From assembly GCF_013364355.1 (NCBI RefSeq), contig NZ_CP054931.1, forward strand, positions 1,612,001-1,676,000: a stretch of DNA of 64,000 nt, written 5' to 3'. The notes beneath the pieces are model-generated. The model saw only the letters and a program-made list of their open reading frames with translations, made no database searches and had not been told where the DNA came from. The position numbers were made by a program, and so were the translations under genes. This document shows, in pieces, positions 17,059 through 26,726 of this stretch. Positions within the stretch are counted from its first letter, which is position 1. Each line of letters starts with the position of its first letter. Source of the stretch: Stenotrophomonas sp. NA06056 (GTDB lineage Bacteria; Pseudomonadota; Gammaproteobacteria; Xanthomonadales; Xanthomonadaceae).

Positions 17059-17436
17059 TCACTTGCCGGGTGCGTCCGCTGTCTGCGCCGCCACCATCGC
17101 CTGCTGCATCTCCCTCAGTGACAGATAGCCGTCACCATCGGTATCCAGCCCCGTGAAGTACTTCGCAATTTCCGGTACCACGGTCGCTTCTTCCTTGCTG
17201 ATCTTCCCGTCCTTGTTCTTGTCCATCGCAGTGAACGCGGCATCGATCGAGTCTGCCTGCTTGCTGAAGCGCGCCTGCTGATAAGCGCTGAATTCGGCCT
17301 TTTCGACGTGACCATCCTTGTTGCTGTCCATCGCGGTGAACGTGGAATCGATATAGGCCTGTTTCGGGTCGGCGGGAGCGGCCTGTGCAAGCAGCGGGGC
17401 AGCGCACAGCGCGACCAGCAGGATGTTCTTGTTCAT
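17059..17436 (-). CDS. Exported EF-hand calcium-binding protein
   Basis: A 125-residue protein; MNKNILL at 17436 is the likely start (a second Met lies two codons upstream). The signal peptide ends at LAQAA. Three EF-hand loops are visible: DSNKDGHVEKAE, DKNKDGKISKEE and DTDGDGYLSLRE, each with the D-x-D/N-x-D-G ligand pattern. The protein should bind calcium in the periplasm or outside. The partner is unknown. It is followed on the same strand upstream by a small exported Arg-rich protein gene with separate signals. Confidence 0.85.
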   Translation of the reverse strand: MNKNILLVALCAAPLLAQAAPADPKQAYIDSTFTAMDSNKDGHVEKAEFSAYQQARFSKQADSIDAAFTAMDKNKDGKISKEEATVVPEIAKYFTGLDTDGDGYLSLREMQQAMVAAQTADAPGK

Positions 17437-17465
17437 ATGCATGTTGTCCGTGAATGAGGGGGGGA

Positions 17466-17864
17466 TCAGCGGCAGGGGGAGGTGTAGCCATTACGATCGC
17501 GATAGCTGTCGGTACGGCGGTCGTAGTTGCCGTAGCGGTTCATGCAGTAGTCGGCACGTTCGCGGGTTTCGCGTTCGCGTTTGGCGGCAGCAGCGATCAC
17601 GCCAGCCACCACGGCCGCACCCACTACGCCCACCACTACGCCTGTGGTCTTGGCGTCGTGGCGGCGCTCACGTTCGCGATCACGCTCCCGCTCACGTTCG
17701 CGGCGCTGCCAGTCATCGCGTTCGCGGTCGCGATAGTCCTGGTTCCACTGCGGGTTGTAGCGGTCGCCACGCTGGGCATGGGCATCGCCGGAGTAGGGCA
17801 TCAGCACCAGCAGTTGTGCGGCGGCTGCAAGCAGCAGCGCAGTCCTTCCTGTTTTCAGAAACAT
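17466..17864 (-). CDS. Exported Arg/Glu-rich glycine-zipper-like protein
   Basis: A 132-residue protein. The start MFLKTG at 17864 has CAGGAG nine bases upstream. A signal peptide ends near GDAHAQ. Then comes an extremely charged stretch of RERE repeats (residues 45-70), a hydrophobic small-residue segment (TGVVVGVVGAAVVAGVIAAAA) that could cross or lie in a membrane, and a C-terminal region with two cysteines (YCMNRYGNYD, YTSPCR). Function unknown. The repetitive charge makes shadow frames on the other strand appear long. Confidence 0.7.
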   Translation of the reverse strand: MFLKTGRTALLLAAAAQLLVLMPYSGDAHAQRGDRYNPQWNQDYRDRERDDWQRRERERERDRERERRHDAKTTGVVVGVVGAAVVAGVIAAAAKRERETRERADYCMNRYGNYDRRTDSYRDRNGYTSPCR

Positions 17865-17954
17865 CGTCCAGCTCCTGTGCGGACATTGTTGGTAGCTGCA
17901 GTACACCCCGCAGACATTGCGCGAACCTGCCGTCCTCGCAGGCAATTGCAACGA

Positions 17955-19919
17955 CTACCGGACCAGCGCTTCCACCGGGTCCAGCTGCGCCGCGCGACGT
18001 GCAGGAAGGAAGCCGAAGCCGATACCGATCAGGCTGGAGCACGCGAATGCCGCAATGATCGAGCCCGCCGAGAACACCAGGCTGAAGCCTACGTCGGCCA
18101 GTGCCAGCACCGCGCCCAGCAGCAAGGCCACAGCAATGCCCAGCATGCCGCCAAGCAGGCACACCAGCACCGACTCGATCAGGAACTGCTGCAGGATGTC
18201 GCTGCGACGCGCGCCCACGGCCATGCGTACGCCGATCTCGCGGGTGCGCTCGGTCACCGATACCAGCATGATGTTCATCACCCCGATACCGCCTACCACC
18301 AGCGCGATGGCGGCAATGGAGCTGATCATCATGGTGAGGATGCCGGTGGTCTGTTCGATCGACTGGCGGATCTGCGCGTTGTTGCTCATGTAGAAGTCGG
18401 CGCTGCCATGACGGCGCGTCAGCAACCGCGCAATGGCCTGCTCGGCCGCGTCCATGCTGATCGCATCGGATACGCGCACGGTGACGCTGGACACATGGCT
18501 CTGCCCCAGCATCCGCGCCATCGCCGTGGTGTAGGGCATCCACACCCGTAGCAGCGACGTGTCGCCGGCCGCACCGGCATCCTTCTTCACTACACCCACC
18601 ACGCGCACCGGTACGTTGCCCAGCAGCAGGGTCTGCCCGATGGGGTTCTCGGCTGCGGCGAAGAAGCGCGCGCGGGTGTTGGCATCGATGATCGCCACCT
18701 GCTGGTAGCCCGCCACGCCCGGTGCGCCGAAGAAGATGCCTTCACCCAGCTTCAATCCGTGCACGCGGAAGTACTGTTCACTGACGCCCTGTATCTGCAC
18801 ATTCGCCGAGCGGTTGCCGCGCAGGGCGGTACCGGTGGTGGCGACGCCAGGGGTGGCGCTGTCCACGAAGGGTTGCCCAGCCAGGGCCACGCTGTCGCCC
18901 GGCGTGAGCGTCTCCACCCGCGCTGCGTGCAGGTCGCCAAAGCCTGAGCCTGGGTAGATCTCGATGGTGCTGGTGCCCAGCGAAGAGATGTTGGACAGGA
19001 TGGCCTGCCGTGCGCCCGTACCGAGCGCGACCACCGACACCACCGAGGCAATGCCGATGATGATGCCGAGCATGGTCAGGAAGGTACGCATGCGATGTGC
19101 GTTCATGGCGCGCAGGGCCATGCGGAAGGCTTCGGCGAAGCGATCACGCACGGCCTGCCAGCCGCTGCCATCGCTGCGCTGCGGGAGCACGGTCGGCGCC
19201 GCACCCGCTGCCGACGCAGTAGCCGTGGCACGATCATCGACAATCCGCCCATCGCGTATCTCGATGATGCGCTGGGCGTGCTCGGCCACGGCCATGTCGT
19301 GGGTTACCAGCACCACCGTGTGGCCTTCGGCATGCAGCTCGCCGAGGATCTTCATCACTTCCTTGCCCGACTGTGTATCCAGCGCGCCGGTAGGTTCGTC
19401 GGCAAAGATCACCGCACCGCCATTCATCAGTGCGCGGGCAATCGACACGCGCTGCTGCTGGCCACCGGACAGCTCGCCGGGCAGATGCTGCATGCGTTCA
19501 CCCAGGCCCAGCCGCGCCAGCAGTCCAGCGGCCCGTGCGTGGCGCTCAGCGGCGGCCATGCCGGCATAGATCGCGGGCACTTCGACATTGGACAGCGCGG
19601 TCAGGTCGGTCAGCAGATGGTAGCGCTGGAAGATGAAGCCGAAGTGCTCGCGGCGCAGTTCGGCCAGTTCGTCGGGCGACATCTGCGCGGTTTCGCGCCC
19701 GTCGATCTGGTAGGTACCGGCAGAGGGCCGATCCAGGCAGCCGAGGATGTTCATCAGCGTGGACTTGCCCGAGCCCGACTGGCCCACGATGGCGACCAGT
19801 TCACCGGCGCGGATGTCCAGGTCCACGCCGTCCAGTACCACCAGGGTCTGTTCACCGGCGGCGAATTCACGGCGCACCCCGCGTACGCTCAGCAGTGGCT
19901 CGCTCATCGTTGCACTCAT
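17955..19919 (-). CDS. macB: Macrolide/peptide export ABC transporter, fused ATPase-permease
   Basis: A 654-residue MacB, the usual size. The N-terminal ABC ATPase has Walker A GQSGSGKST, signature LSGGQQQR and Walker B ADEPTGALD. After a linker come the first membrane helix (MLGIIIGIASVVSVVALG), a large periplasmic domain and three C-terminal helices (SIAAIALVVGGIGVMNIML). With MacA and an outer-membrane TolC-type channel it exports macrolides, lipopeptides or toxins using periplasmic substrate capture. The start overlaps the macA stop by four bases, so the two are coupled. No TolC gene is in the window. Confidence 0.95.
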   Translation of the reverse strand: MSATMSEPLLSVRGVRREFAAGEQTLVVLDGVDLDIRAGELVAIVGQSGSGKSTLMNILGCLDRPSAGTYQIDGRETAQMSPDELAELRREHFGFIFQRYHLLTDLTALSNVEVPAIYAGMAAAERHARAAGLLARLGLGERMQHLPGELSGGQQQRVSIARALMNGGAVIFADEPTGALDTQSGKEVMKILGELHAEGHTVVLVTHDMAVAEHAQRIIEIRDGRIVDDRATATASAAGAAPTVLPQRSDGSGWQAVRDRFAEAFRMALRAMNAHRMRTFLTMLGIIIGIASVVSVVALGTGARQAILSNISSLGTSTIEIYPGSGFGDLHAARVETLTPGDSVALAGQPFVDSATPGVATTGTALRGNRSANVQIQGVSEQYFRVHGLKLGEGIFFGAPGVAGYQQVAIIDANTRARFFAAAENPIGQTLLLGNVPVRVVGVVKKDAGAAGDTSLLRVWMPYTTAMARMLGQSHVSSVTVRVSDAISMDAAEQAIARLLTRRHGSADFYMSNNAQIRQSIEQTTGILTMMISSIAAIALVVGGIGVMNIMLVSVTERTREIGVRMAVGARRSDILQQFLIESVLVCLLGGMLGIAVALLLGAVLALADVGFSLVFSAGSIIAAFACSSLIGIGFGFLPARRAAQLDPVEALVR

Positions 19920-21112
19920 CGGGGCTGCGCGGGCGCGGTGGCCGCCTCGTCGCTGGCCTGCGCCAGCACCACCTGCTCGCCTTCCTTCAAGCCGCTGCGC
20001 ACCTGCGCCTGGATCTGGTCATCCAGCCCGATGGTGATACGCCGCGCCACGGCGCGCCCGTCTGCAGCACGCACCTGCACGGTGTAGCTGCCGTCGCCCG
20101 CCCGCGCGCCCAGCGCAGCGGAGGGGATGGTCAGCACGTTGTGGGCGCGGCCCAGCACGATGCGCACCTGTGCGGTCATGTAGCTGCGCAGGCGTCCGTC
20201 GGTGTTGTCCACGTCGAACTGGCCGTTGTAGTACATGGCGGTGCGGCTGCCAGCGGACAGTGCGGGTGACGCGAGGCTGGACGTGTCTTCGTTGGTGATT
20301 GATTCGGGCGCCGGCGCGATGTCGCGCAGGGTGCTGCTGTAGCGGCGGCCTGCATCGCCCAGGATGGTGAAGAAGGCCTCCTGGCCGATCGTGGTGTGCA
20401 CGACATCGGCCTCGGAGATCTCGGCATAGACGGTCATCACGTCCTGGTTGCCCAGCATGACGATGGTCGGTGCGCTCTGTACCGCGTTCACCGTCTGTCC
20501 TTCGCGGGCGACGACCGCCAGTACCGTGCCATCGGTGGGGGCGGTGATGCGGGTGTATTCCAGGTTGGTCTGCGCGATGTCCACGTCGGTCTGCCGCTGC
20601 ACGATCTCACCGTCCAGTGCGGTGATCTGTTCGCGGGTCGCGTCCACCTTGGCCTTTGCAGCGTCGAAGTCGGCACGCGCCACCAGCTGGGACTCCACCA
20701 GTCGTCGCTGCCGCTGCAGGGTCAGCTCGTACTGGCGCAGATCAGTGGCCAGTGCATCGCGGTTGGCCCGTGCGGTGCGTTGCGCCGCCTGCGCACTCAG
20801 CAGCGCATTGCGCTGGGTACGTGAATCGATGTCGGCAATCGGGTCACCGGCTTTCACCTTGTCACCCAGTTTCACGTGCAGGCTTTCGATGCGGCCAGAG
20901 ACCTGCGCGCCCACGCTCACCAGCCGCGATGGCTTCAGGGTGCCGGTGGCTTCCACCACCTGTTCGATGTTTCCACGCACCACCGGCGCTAGCTGCAACG
21001 GTGGCGGCGGTGCGGGTCGCAGCCACAGCCAAGCGGCAATGGTGGCGCACGATATGGCGCCAGCAATCATCAGCAATCGGCGGTGTTTGCGCGGTGCAGT
21101 GCTCATCGGCAC
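19916..21112 (-). CDS. macA: MacA-type periplasmic adaptor of ABC exporter
   Basis: A 398-residue membrane-fusion protein. One N-terminal membrane anchor (LLMIAGAISCATIAAWLWL) is followed by a lipoyl-like half (VEATGTLKPSRLVSVGAQVSGRIESLHVKLGDKVKAGDPI), a long coiled-coil hairpin (residues 95-175) and the second lipoyl half plus beta barrel (TRITAPTDGTVLAVVAREGQTV). It links MacB to an outer membrane channel. It is coupled to macB. Upstream on the same strand lies a small membrane protein and then a sensor-kinase/regulator pair that may control this cluster; that link is inferred from position only. Confidence 0.94.
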   Translation of the reverse strand: MPMSTAPRKHRRLLMIAGAISCATIAAWLWLRPAPPPPLQLAPVVRGNIEQVVEATGTLKPSRLVSVGAQVSGRIESLHVKLGDKVKAGDPIADIDSRTQRNALLSAQAAQRTARANRDALATDLRQYELTLQRQRRLVESQLVARADFDAAKAKVDATREQITALDGEIVQRQTDVDIAQTNLEYTRITAPTDGTVLAVVAREGQTVNAVQSAPTIVMLGNQDVMTVYAEISEADVVHTTIGQEAFFTILGDAGRRYSSTLRDIAPAPESITNEDTSSLASPALSAGSRTAMYYNGQFDVDNTDGRLRSYMTAQVRIVLGRAHNVLTIPSAALGARAGDGSYTVQVRAADGRAVARRITIGLDDQIQAQVRSGLKEGEQVVLAQASDEAATAPAQPR

Positions 21113-21241
21113 AGCATCCAGAAGAGGGCGGTCATCGGTGGTCCTCGCGGCGAAAGAGATGCACGCGCCGGATGCGGGCGTGGATGGCCGTCGAGTCTCG
21201 ATGCGTTGGGTTGCGTGAACCTTGCGGCGCTGCCGTGGATG

Positions 21242-21664
21242 TCAGCCCGCAGCCTTGGCACTGAGCAGCGCCACGGCGATGAACTGCAGGGCGCTTGCCA
21301 GCACCAGCAGCGTGCTGCGCAGGCGCTCGGACGTCATGCGCACGCTGCAGACCTGGCATAGCGCACCCACCGCCAGCCCCGTGACAGCGAGTGTGCTGGT
21401 GGAGTGCGGGTGCACGCCTTGTACCACCGCAGGTGCCGACGCACTTGCCAACATCATCCAGGCGGCATGCTTATCGATGTTGCGCAGAGGAGCCGGGATT
21501 GGTCGCGATGATGTTGATTGCCATGCGGACAGCGCGTGCAGCGCGCCATGCACGACGATGAAGAACAGCACAGCGCTGGTCATGGACACGTATGCATGGC
21601 GGTGCGTGGAAATCACCATCGCGCTGCCAGGCAGCAACAGGAACAGCGCGGCAAATAGACGCAT
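21242..21664 (-). CDS. Small multi-span membrane protein, unknown function
   Basis: A protein of at least 140 residues, taken from MRLFAALFLLL. About five hydrophobic segments follow (LFAALFLLLPGSAMVI, AVLFFIVVHGALHAL, AAWMMLASASAPAVV, LAVTGLAVGALCQV, LLVLASALQFIAVALL) with His-rich turns (STHRHAY). The frame is open to 21922 and the extension just before the chosen start (WPQWLRAIPETTRPDVL) looks partly coding, so the true start may lie up to about 90 residues upstream. No ribosome site decides this. The function is unknown; it sits between MacAB and the two-component genes. Confidence 0.5.
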   Translation of the reverse strand: MRLFAALFLLLPGSAMVISTHRHAYVSMTSAVLFFIVVHGALHALSAWQSTSSRPIPAPLRNIDKHAAWMMLASASAPAVVQGVHPHSTSTLAVTGLAVGALCQVCSVRMTSERLRSTLLVLASALQFIAVALLSAKAAG

Positions 21665-21993
21665 GAGAACGTCCGGACGCGTGGTCTCGGGTATCGCACG
21701 CAGCCACTGCGGCCAATGCGGCAACCCGCGCGCACGAGCGGTGCGCGGGCCTCGATTCCACGCCGCTGCCGTCAGGCCGGATGCAGCCGGTGTCGCATGG
21801 GTTCGGGCAGCAGAGGAGGGGGGAGGAGTTCCTTCGGTCACGCGCAGGCTTCCTGTCAGGACGGAACGCGATGGCACCGAAGATGCCATCGGTTCGATGC
21901 TGCGCAGCAAACATTGCCGCAACCTTGCCTGCCATTGCCATCTGCTGCGCGTGGACAGGCGGCAGTCACGGATGTGGGGACGTCTTCAGTGTT

Positions 21994-23337
21994 CTACGGT
22001 GACGCAGCGGCGACGCCCGGATGCAGCGGGAATTCCACGCGGATCAATGCGCCGCCGCCGGGAGCATCCAGAATCGTGACGTGGCCGCCGTGACGGTCGA
22101 TGACCTGCCGCACCAGGTTCAGTCCCAGGCCCGCGCCGGTCTGACGTGGTCGCAGCCGCTGGAACGGCTCGAACACGCGTTCGCGCTGGTCCAGCGGAAT
22201 GCCGGGGCCATCGTCTTCCACTTCCAGGCAACTGCCCTGCACGCGCACGATGATCTGGCGTCCGCCATGCTCGGCGGCATTCAACACAAGGTTGGAGATC
22301 ACCCGCTCCACCGCGCCCGCTTCGCCCAGTACCGGGAAGTGTGGTTCCACCGCTACCGCCACGGTCTTGTCCGACTGGATCAGCAGGGGCGCCAGATCGG
22401 CCGCAACGCGTTTGGCCACCCGCGCCAGGTTGAGGGTTTCCTTCGGGCCATCCTCTTCCATGCGGTGAAGGTCCAGCAGCTGCTCGGCCAGCGTCGCCAG
22501 CCGCGCGACTTCCACGGCCAGACTGCGCGAGGTCGAATCGTCTGCGGTGTCGATCTTAAGCCGCAGGATCGCGATCGGCGTGCGTAGCTCGTGCGCCGCT
22601 GCGGCGATGAATCGGCGCTGCCGCTCGTGTCCTTCATCCAGCCGGCCCAATGCGTCGTTGACGGCTGTCACCAGCGGCGCGATCTCCACTGGCACGGCGG
22701 TTTCGGTCAGGCGGATGCCGCGACGGCTGGCCGAAATGTTGCGGGCTTCCTCCGCGATGCGCTCGACACCGGCCAGTGCGCGCCGCACGATGATCGGCGT
22801 CAGGATGATGGTGGCCAGTGCCAGAAGCAGGAAAATCGGCAGGGTGATGATGTGCGCGGCCAACGCCATCTGCATGGTCAGCGAATCGGTTTCGCCATGG
22901 GCCATGATGGTCAGCTTGCCGGCCGGCCCACTGTGCTGGCGCACCACCACCGCCAGGCCATCGCTGCGATCACGGCCGCGCAGGTCGCCATAGGGGATGC
23001 CATCGAGGGCGCCAACCAGCGAGGCATAGGCCGGTGGCACATGTCCGAAGGTGACATGGTGTCCATGCTCGTCCTCGGCGATGAACCACGCACCGGGGAC
23101 GATCTTCAGCAGCTCGGCCAGCTCCGGTGTGTGCGCTACGTACAGTTCGCCATTGCGGTCGCGGTGCACCGCCTCGGCGGCTACTGGCGCGAAGGTCTGG
23201 ATGGTGTAGTAGCCACCGCTGTCGGCACGAACCAGCACCATCAACAGGGCGAAGAAGGCCACCAGCAAGGCCAGCAGCTGGTAGATCAGCGTCTTGACGA
23301 TCAGCGGGCGCTTCAACGACGGGCGACGCGCCATCAC
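21994..23337 (-). CDS. Sensor histidine kinase
   Basis: A 447-residue membrane kinase. Membrane spans at about 15-36 and 161-184 flank a periplasmic sensor domain. A HAMP linker follows, then the HisKA phospho-acceptor site AAAHELRTP with His249 and the HATPase domain with N box (SNLVLNAAEHGG) and G1 box (VEDDGPGIP) and G2 (GAGLGLNLVRQV). Its start overlaps the stop of the response regulator gene by four bases, so the pair is co-translated. The stimulus is unknown; proximity to macAB suggests envelope or antimicrobial stress, by inference. Confidence 0.93.
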   Translation of the reverse strand: MMARRPSLKRPLIVKTLIYQLLALLVAFFALLMVLVRADSGGYYTIQTFAPVAAEAVHRDRNGELYVAHTPELAELLKIVPGAWFIAEDEHGHHVTFGHVPPAYASLVGALDGIPYGDLRGRDRSDGLAVVVRQHSGPAGKLTIMAHGETDSLTMQMALAAHIITLPIFLLLALATIILTPIIVRRALAGVERIAEEARNISASRRGIRLTETAVPVEIAPLVTAVNDALGRLDEGHERQRRFIAAAAHELRTPIAILRLKIDTADDSTSRSLAVEVARLATLAEQLLDLHRMEEDGPKETLNLARVAKRVAADLAPLLIQSDKTVAVAVEPHFPVLGEAGAVERVISNLVLNAAEHGGRQIIVRVQGSCLEVEDDGPGIPLDQRERVFEPFQRLRPRQTGAGLGLNLVRQVIDRHGGHVTILDAPGGGALIRVEFPLHPGVAAASP

Positions 23338-24008
23338 TTGCTTTCCCGCATCAGATAGCCAACCCCGCGAATGGCGTGGATCTCCACACCGGCATCGGCA
23401 TCGGCCAGCTTGCGGCGCAGGCGCGAGACGTGCGAATCCAGCGTGTTGGAATGGATGCCGTCGTCGAAGCCATACACCGCCATCTCGATGGATTCGCGCA
23501 GCACGGTGCGGCCCAGGCGTCGAGCGAGGGCGGCCAGCACCCGGATCTCGCGGCGCGGCAGCTCCAGCCGCTGGCCGCCGACACTGGCCTCGCCCGAGGC
23601 GGGGTCGAACACCAGCCGGCCGATGCTGAGGGTCTCTACCTGCAGACCACTTGGGCGCCGGCCCGCAGCGCGGATGCGCGCGAACAGTTCCTCCAGCGCG
23701 AAGGGCTTGGCCAGGTAGTCATCGGCCCCTTCATCCAGACCGGCAATCCGGTCCGGCAACTGGCCCAGCGCGCTCAGCACGATGATCGGCACCCCGGGAT
23801 TGTGCTCGCGCAGCAGGGAAATCAACGCCAGGCCATCGCCATCGGGCAGGGTCCGGTCCAATAGCACCAGATCGTGCAGCCCGCACAGAGCCGCCTCCCG
23901 GGCCAATGCCAGCGTGTTGGCCAGGTCCACTACATAGCGCTCACGCTGCAGGGCAGACTTGAGGGTGGCGGCTAGTTCGGCTTCGTCTTCGATCAGCAGG
24001 ATGTGCAT
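23334..24008 (-). CDS. OmpR/PhoB-family response regulator
   Basis: A 224-residue regulator. The receiver domain has the acidic pair ED at 8-9, phospho-acceptor Asp51 in LVLLDRTLPDGDG, and Lys in LAKPF near 103. The C-terminal winged helix (PRREIRVLAALARRLGRTVLRES ... LDSHVSRLRRKL ... IRGVGYLM) binds DNA. It is cotranscribed with the sensor kinase downstream. The target genes cannot be read from the sequence; macAB on the same strand is a candidate. Confidence 0.94.
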   Translation of the reverse strand: MHILLIEDEAELAATLKSALQRERYVVDLANTLALAREAALCGLHDLVLLDRTLPDGDGLALISLLREHNPGVPIIVLSALGQLPDRIAGLDEGADDYLAKPFALEELFARIRAAGRRPSGLQVETLSIGRLVFDPASGEASVGGQRLELPRREIRVLAALARRLGRTVLRESIEMAVYGFDDGIHSNTLDSHVSRLRRKLADADAGVEIHAIRGVGYLMRESK

Positions 24009-24220
24009 CAGCAGGGCTTGGGGCAGGGAGGGGCCACAGAGGGCGGTTCGGCACGCGCCGGCACCGTATTACAGGAACATTGCGTGAACATGGCGTTCCT
24101 GCGCATCTGCCGGAAGGCCAATGGCGGGCGGCAAAGAAGACGAGGGCCCGGCGCAAGGTTCACGCAATCCAGGCGCTCCAGCCTTGGCGCCCTTCGTAGT
24201 TCTCATCCCCTGGAGTCACC

Positions 24221-24502
24221 ATGAAGTTGTTTGTTCCGCTGCTGTTCCTCGCCGCGCTCACCGGTTGCACCACCGCCAAGATGACCGTCACCCCCGACGG
24301 CCGCCGTGGCGTTTCCATCGACTGCAGTGGCTCCAGCTCCTGGAGCGGGTGCTACGAGAAGGCCGGGCAGATGTGCCCGGGTGGCTACGTGGTCTTCAGC
24401 AAGGATGGCGATGAGGGCAACGCCATTGCGGTGGGCAACAAGAACGGCTTCACCTCCACGCAGATGGCCACGCGTTCGATGCTGGTGTCCTGCTCGGGCT
24501 GA
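24221..24502 (+). CDS. Small lipoprotein, unknown function
   Basis: A 93-residue lipoprotein with CTGGAG just before the ATG and lipobox LTGC at residue 16. The mature part is compact with four further cysteines (SIDCSGSSSWSGCYEKAGQMCPGG and a terminal SCSG), likely two disulfides. The pattern resembles short xanthomonad lipoproteins of unknown function. It is convergent with the TonB-dependent receptor gene. Confidence 0.75.
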   Translation: MKLFVPLLFLAALTGCTTAKMTVTPDGRRGVSIDCSGSSSWSGCYEKAGQMCPGGYVVFSKDGDEGNAIAVGNKNGFTSTQMATRSMLVSCSG

Positions 24503-24511
24503 TGCCGGCCG

Positions 24512-24534
24512 GGGAGGTGGCCATTGCACCTCCC
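24512..24534. terminator. Hairpin between convergent genes
   Basis: GGGAGGTG and CACCTCCC form an 8-bp stem with a 7-base loop right after the lipoprotein stop and before the end of the receptor gene. It can end transcripts from both sides, though a T run is lacking. Confidence 0.6.
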
Positions 24535-24565
24535 TGGCGCGTTGCTCAAAGGCGCTGGCCTAGAA

Positions 24566-26707
24566 CTAGAAGCTGTAGCCAGCCTGCACATACACCCGGC
24601 GCGGCTCGCCCGGGAAATGGCCGTTGCGCTCGATGAAGCCGCTGGCCGCGTACACCTTGTCGAACAGGTTCTTGATGTTGGCCTGGAACTGCCACTGCTT
24701 CCACGTGGTTTTCCAGCTCATATCGAACACCGTGTAGGGCTTCACCCGTTGGCCATCCAGGCTGATGCGCTCATCCACGTAGTCGGCACCAAAGCCGATG
24801 GCCGAACGGATCGCGGGCAGATCGTAGCGTGTCCACAGGCCCAGCTTGTTGCGCGGTGCATTGGCGAAGCGGTCGCCAGAGGCATTGGTGATGCCGTTGG
24901 GCCCCGCGTCTTTCACCCGCGCATCGTTGTAGGCGTAGGTCAGGTTCAGCACCCAGCGCTCGGTCACGTCGGCCAGAAGATCCAGTTCCATGCCGGTGCT
25001 GCGCACCAGGCCCAACGCCGCCAGCTGGTTCACGCCATTGATGACCTCGCCAGTGGCCTGCACGATGTTGCTGCGGTCGATGCGGTAGGCCGCCAGGTTC
25101 AGGCTCACGCGTTCGGCCAGCAGCGATTTCATGCCCACTTCCCATTGCCTGCTGCGCTCTGCATCGAACGGTCCGCCTGTCGCGGAGTTCTGGTTTGCTG
25201 CTGACTGCGGTACGAAGCCGCTGGCCACGTTGGCATACAGGTTCAGACCATCGCGCACGGTGAAGGTACTGCCGAGCCGCCAGCTGATGTCGTTGCCGTC
25301 CACGCTGCTGCCGGCGATGCGGTCATCATCCTTGAACCCATCCCAGCGCAGGCCGGCCAGCACGTGCCAGCGCGGTGTCAAGGCAAGCTCATCCTGCAGA
25401 TACCCGCCATAGCGCTTGCTGCGTGTGCTGGTGCTGCGCCAGGGCAGCGCCGACAGGTTGTAGTCGTGCCAGGTACTGGCGCCGTACACCGGGTTGAACA
25501 GATCAATGCCACGCACCGGGCCGGCGCCGCGGGCGAGGTCGGCGCTGTTGGCCGTCTGCGCGGTGAAATCCGCATCCAGCTGGTACACGTCCGCGCCGAA
25601 CAGCACCTTGTGTTCGATCGCACCGGTGCTTGCCCGCCACACCGCGTTGGCGTTGGCGGTGAACGCCTCGTTGTCGCGGATCTGGTTGCGCAGCTGGCGG
25701 GTCATCCATTCGGCCACGCCATCGCGGTCGCGGTCGATCAGGCCCATCGGCTCGTGATACATCTGGTGCTCGTTGTTGCTGAACCAGCGTGCGGCGACGT
25801 CCACGTCCAGGTCGTCGCGCGGCGCGAAGCGGTACTGCGCCAGCGCAACCTTGGCCCGCATGTCCAGGAAATCGCTGTCCTCGTTGTGGTTCCAGCGGCG
25901 GTCGGTCAGGAAATTGCCCTTGTCATCGACCGGCACACCGCGCAGGCGGTTGCCGCCCAGATTCTGGGCAATGTCGGTGAACTGCAGCACCAGCTCGCCG
26001 GTGTCGCCCACATCGAAGGCCAGCGAGGCATCGCCGATCACGCTTTCACTGTCGGTGTTCCAGCGCACGCCCTGCTCGTTGTCGCCATACAGGCCGGCGC
26101 GGTAGCGCACCGTGCCGGCTGCGTTCAACGGCCCGGTACCTTCGATCGAGCCGGCGCGGAAATCCCTGTTTCCCACCTGCAGTTCAACGCGGCGTTCGGC
26201 AGTGGCCTTTGGCTTGCGGGTCACGTAGTTGATGACGCCGCCAGCGTCGCCACCACCGTACAACGCGCCGGCCGGCCCCTTCAGCACCTCCACCCGCTCG
26301 ATGTTGAACAACTGCGGTACCGAGAAGCCCGCGTAGGGATCGCCGCGGAGGCCGTCATACAGCACGTTCTCCTGACGGAACCCACGCAGGGTCACCCCGG
26401 CATAGCTGAAGTAGCTGATGCCGCTGATGCTGCGATAGAGATCGGTCACCTGGCGTGCGGCCTGGTCGTCGATCAGCTCGCGCGGCAGCACCTGGATGGA
26501 CTGCGGCACGAGTTCCAGCGGGGTATCGGTACGGGTGCCGACAGCGGCATCATCTACCCGGTACAGCGTCTGAGCGCGCCCGCGCACCTCCACCTTGTCC
26601 AGCTCCTGCACGCTCCTCGACGGAGCGTCGGCGGCATAGCCTGTAGCAGCGAAGGCCAGTGTCGTGGTGAGGCACAGAATGCTCTGGCGGGGCAGGAGGT
26701 GGGGCAT
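24566..26707 (-). CDS. TonB-dependent siderophore receptor
   Basis: A 713-residue outer membrane receptor. A signal peptide (ending GYAADA) and TonB-box-like region (LDKVEVRG) precede the plug domain (PQSIQVLPRELIDDQAARQV, VTLRGFRQENVLYDGLRG, RVEVLKGPAGALYGGGDAGGVINYVTRKP). The rest is the 22-strand barrel, ending in the typical aromatic residue (VYVQAGYSF). It takes up ferric siderophores using TonB energy. A Fur-like palindrome lies 20 bp upstream of the start, supporting iron repression. The substrate is unknown; the plug is of the FhuA/FoxA type. Confidence 0.94.
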   Translation of the reverse strand: MPHLLPRQSILCLTTTLAFAATGYAADAPSRSVQELDKVEVRGRAQTLYRVDDAAVGTRTDTPLELVPQSIQVLPRELIDDQAARQVTDLYRSISGISYFSYAGVTLRGFRQENVLYDGLRGDPYAGFSVPQLFNIERVEVLKGPAGALYGGGDAGGVINYVTRKPKATAERRVELQVGNRDFRAGSIEGTGPLNAAGTVRYRAGLYGDNEQGVRWNTDSESVIGDASLAFDVGDTGELVLQFTDIAQNLGGNRLRGVPVDDKGNFLTDRRWNHNEDSDFLDMRAKVALAQYRFAPRDDLDVDVAARWFSNNEHQMYHEPMGLIDRDRDGVAEWMTRQLRNQIRDNEAFTANANAVWRASTGAIEHKVLFGADVYQLDADFTAQTANSADLARGAGPVRGIDLFNPVYGASTWHDYNLSALPWRSTSTRSKRYGGYLQDELALTPRWHVLAGLRWDGFKDDDRIAGSSVDGNDISWRLGSTFTVRDGLNLYANVASGFVPQSAANQNSATGGPFDAERSRQWEVGMKSLLAERVSLNLAAYRIDRSNIVQATGEVINGVNQLAALGLVRSTGMELDLLADVTERWVLNLTYAYNDARVKDAGPNGITNASGDRFANAPRNKLGLWTRYDLPAIRSAIGFGADYVDERISLDGQRVKPYTVFDMSWKTTWKQWQFQANIKNLFDKVYAASGFIERNGHFPGEPRRVYVQAGYSF

Positions 26708-26726
26708 GGGCGTTGTCGATGTGGCT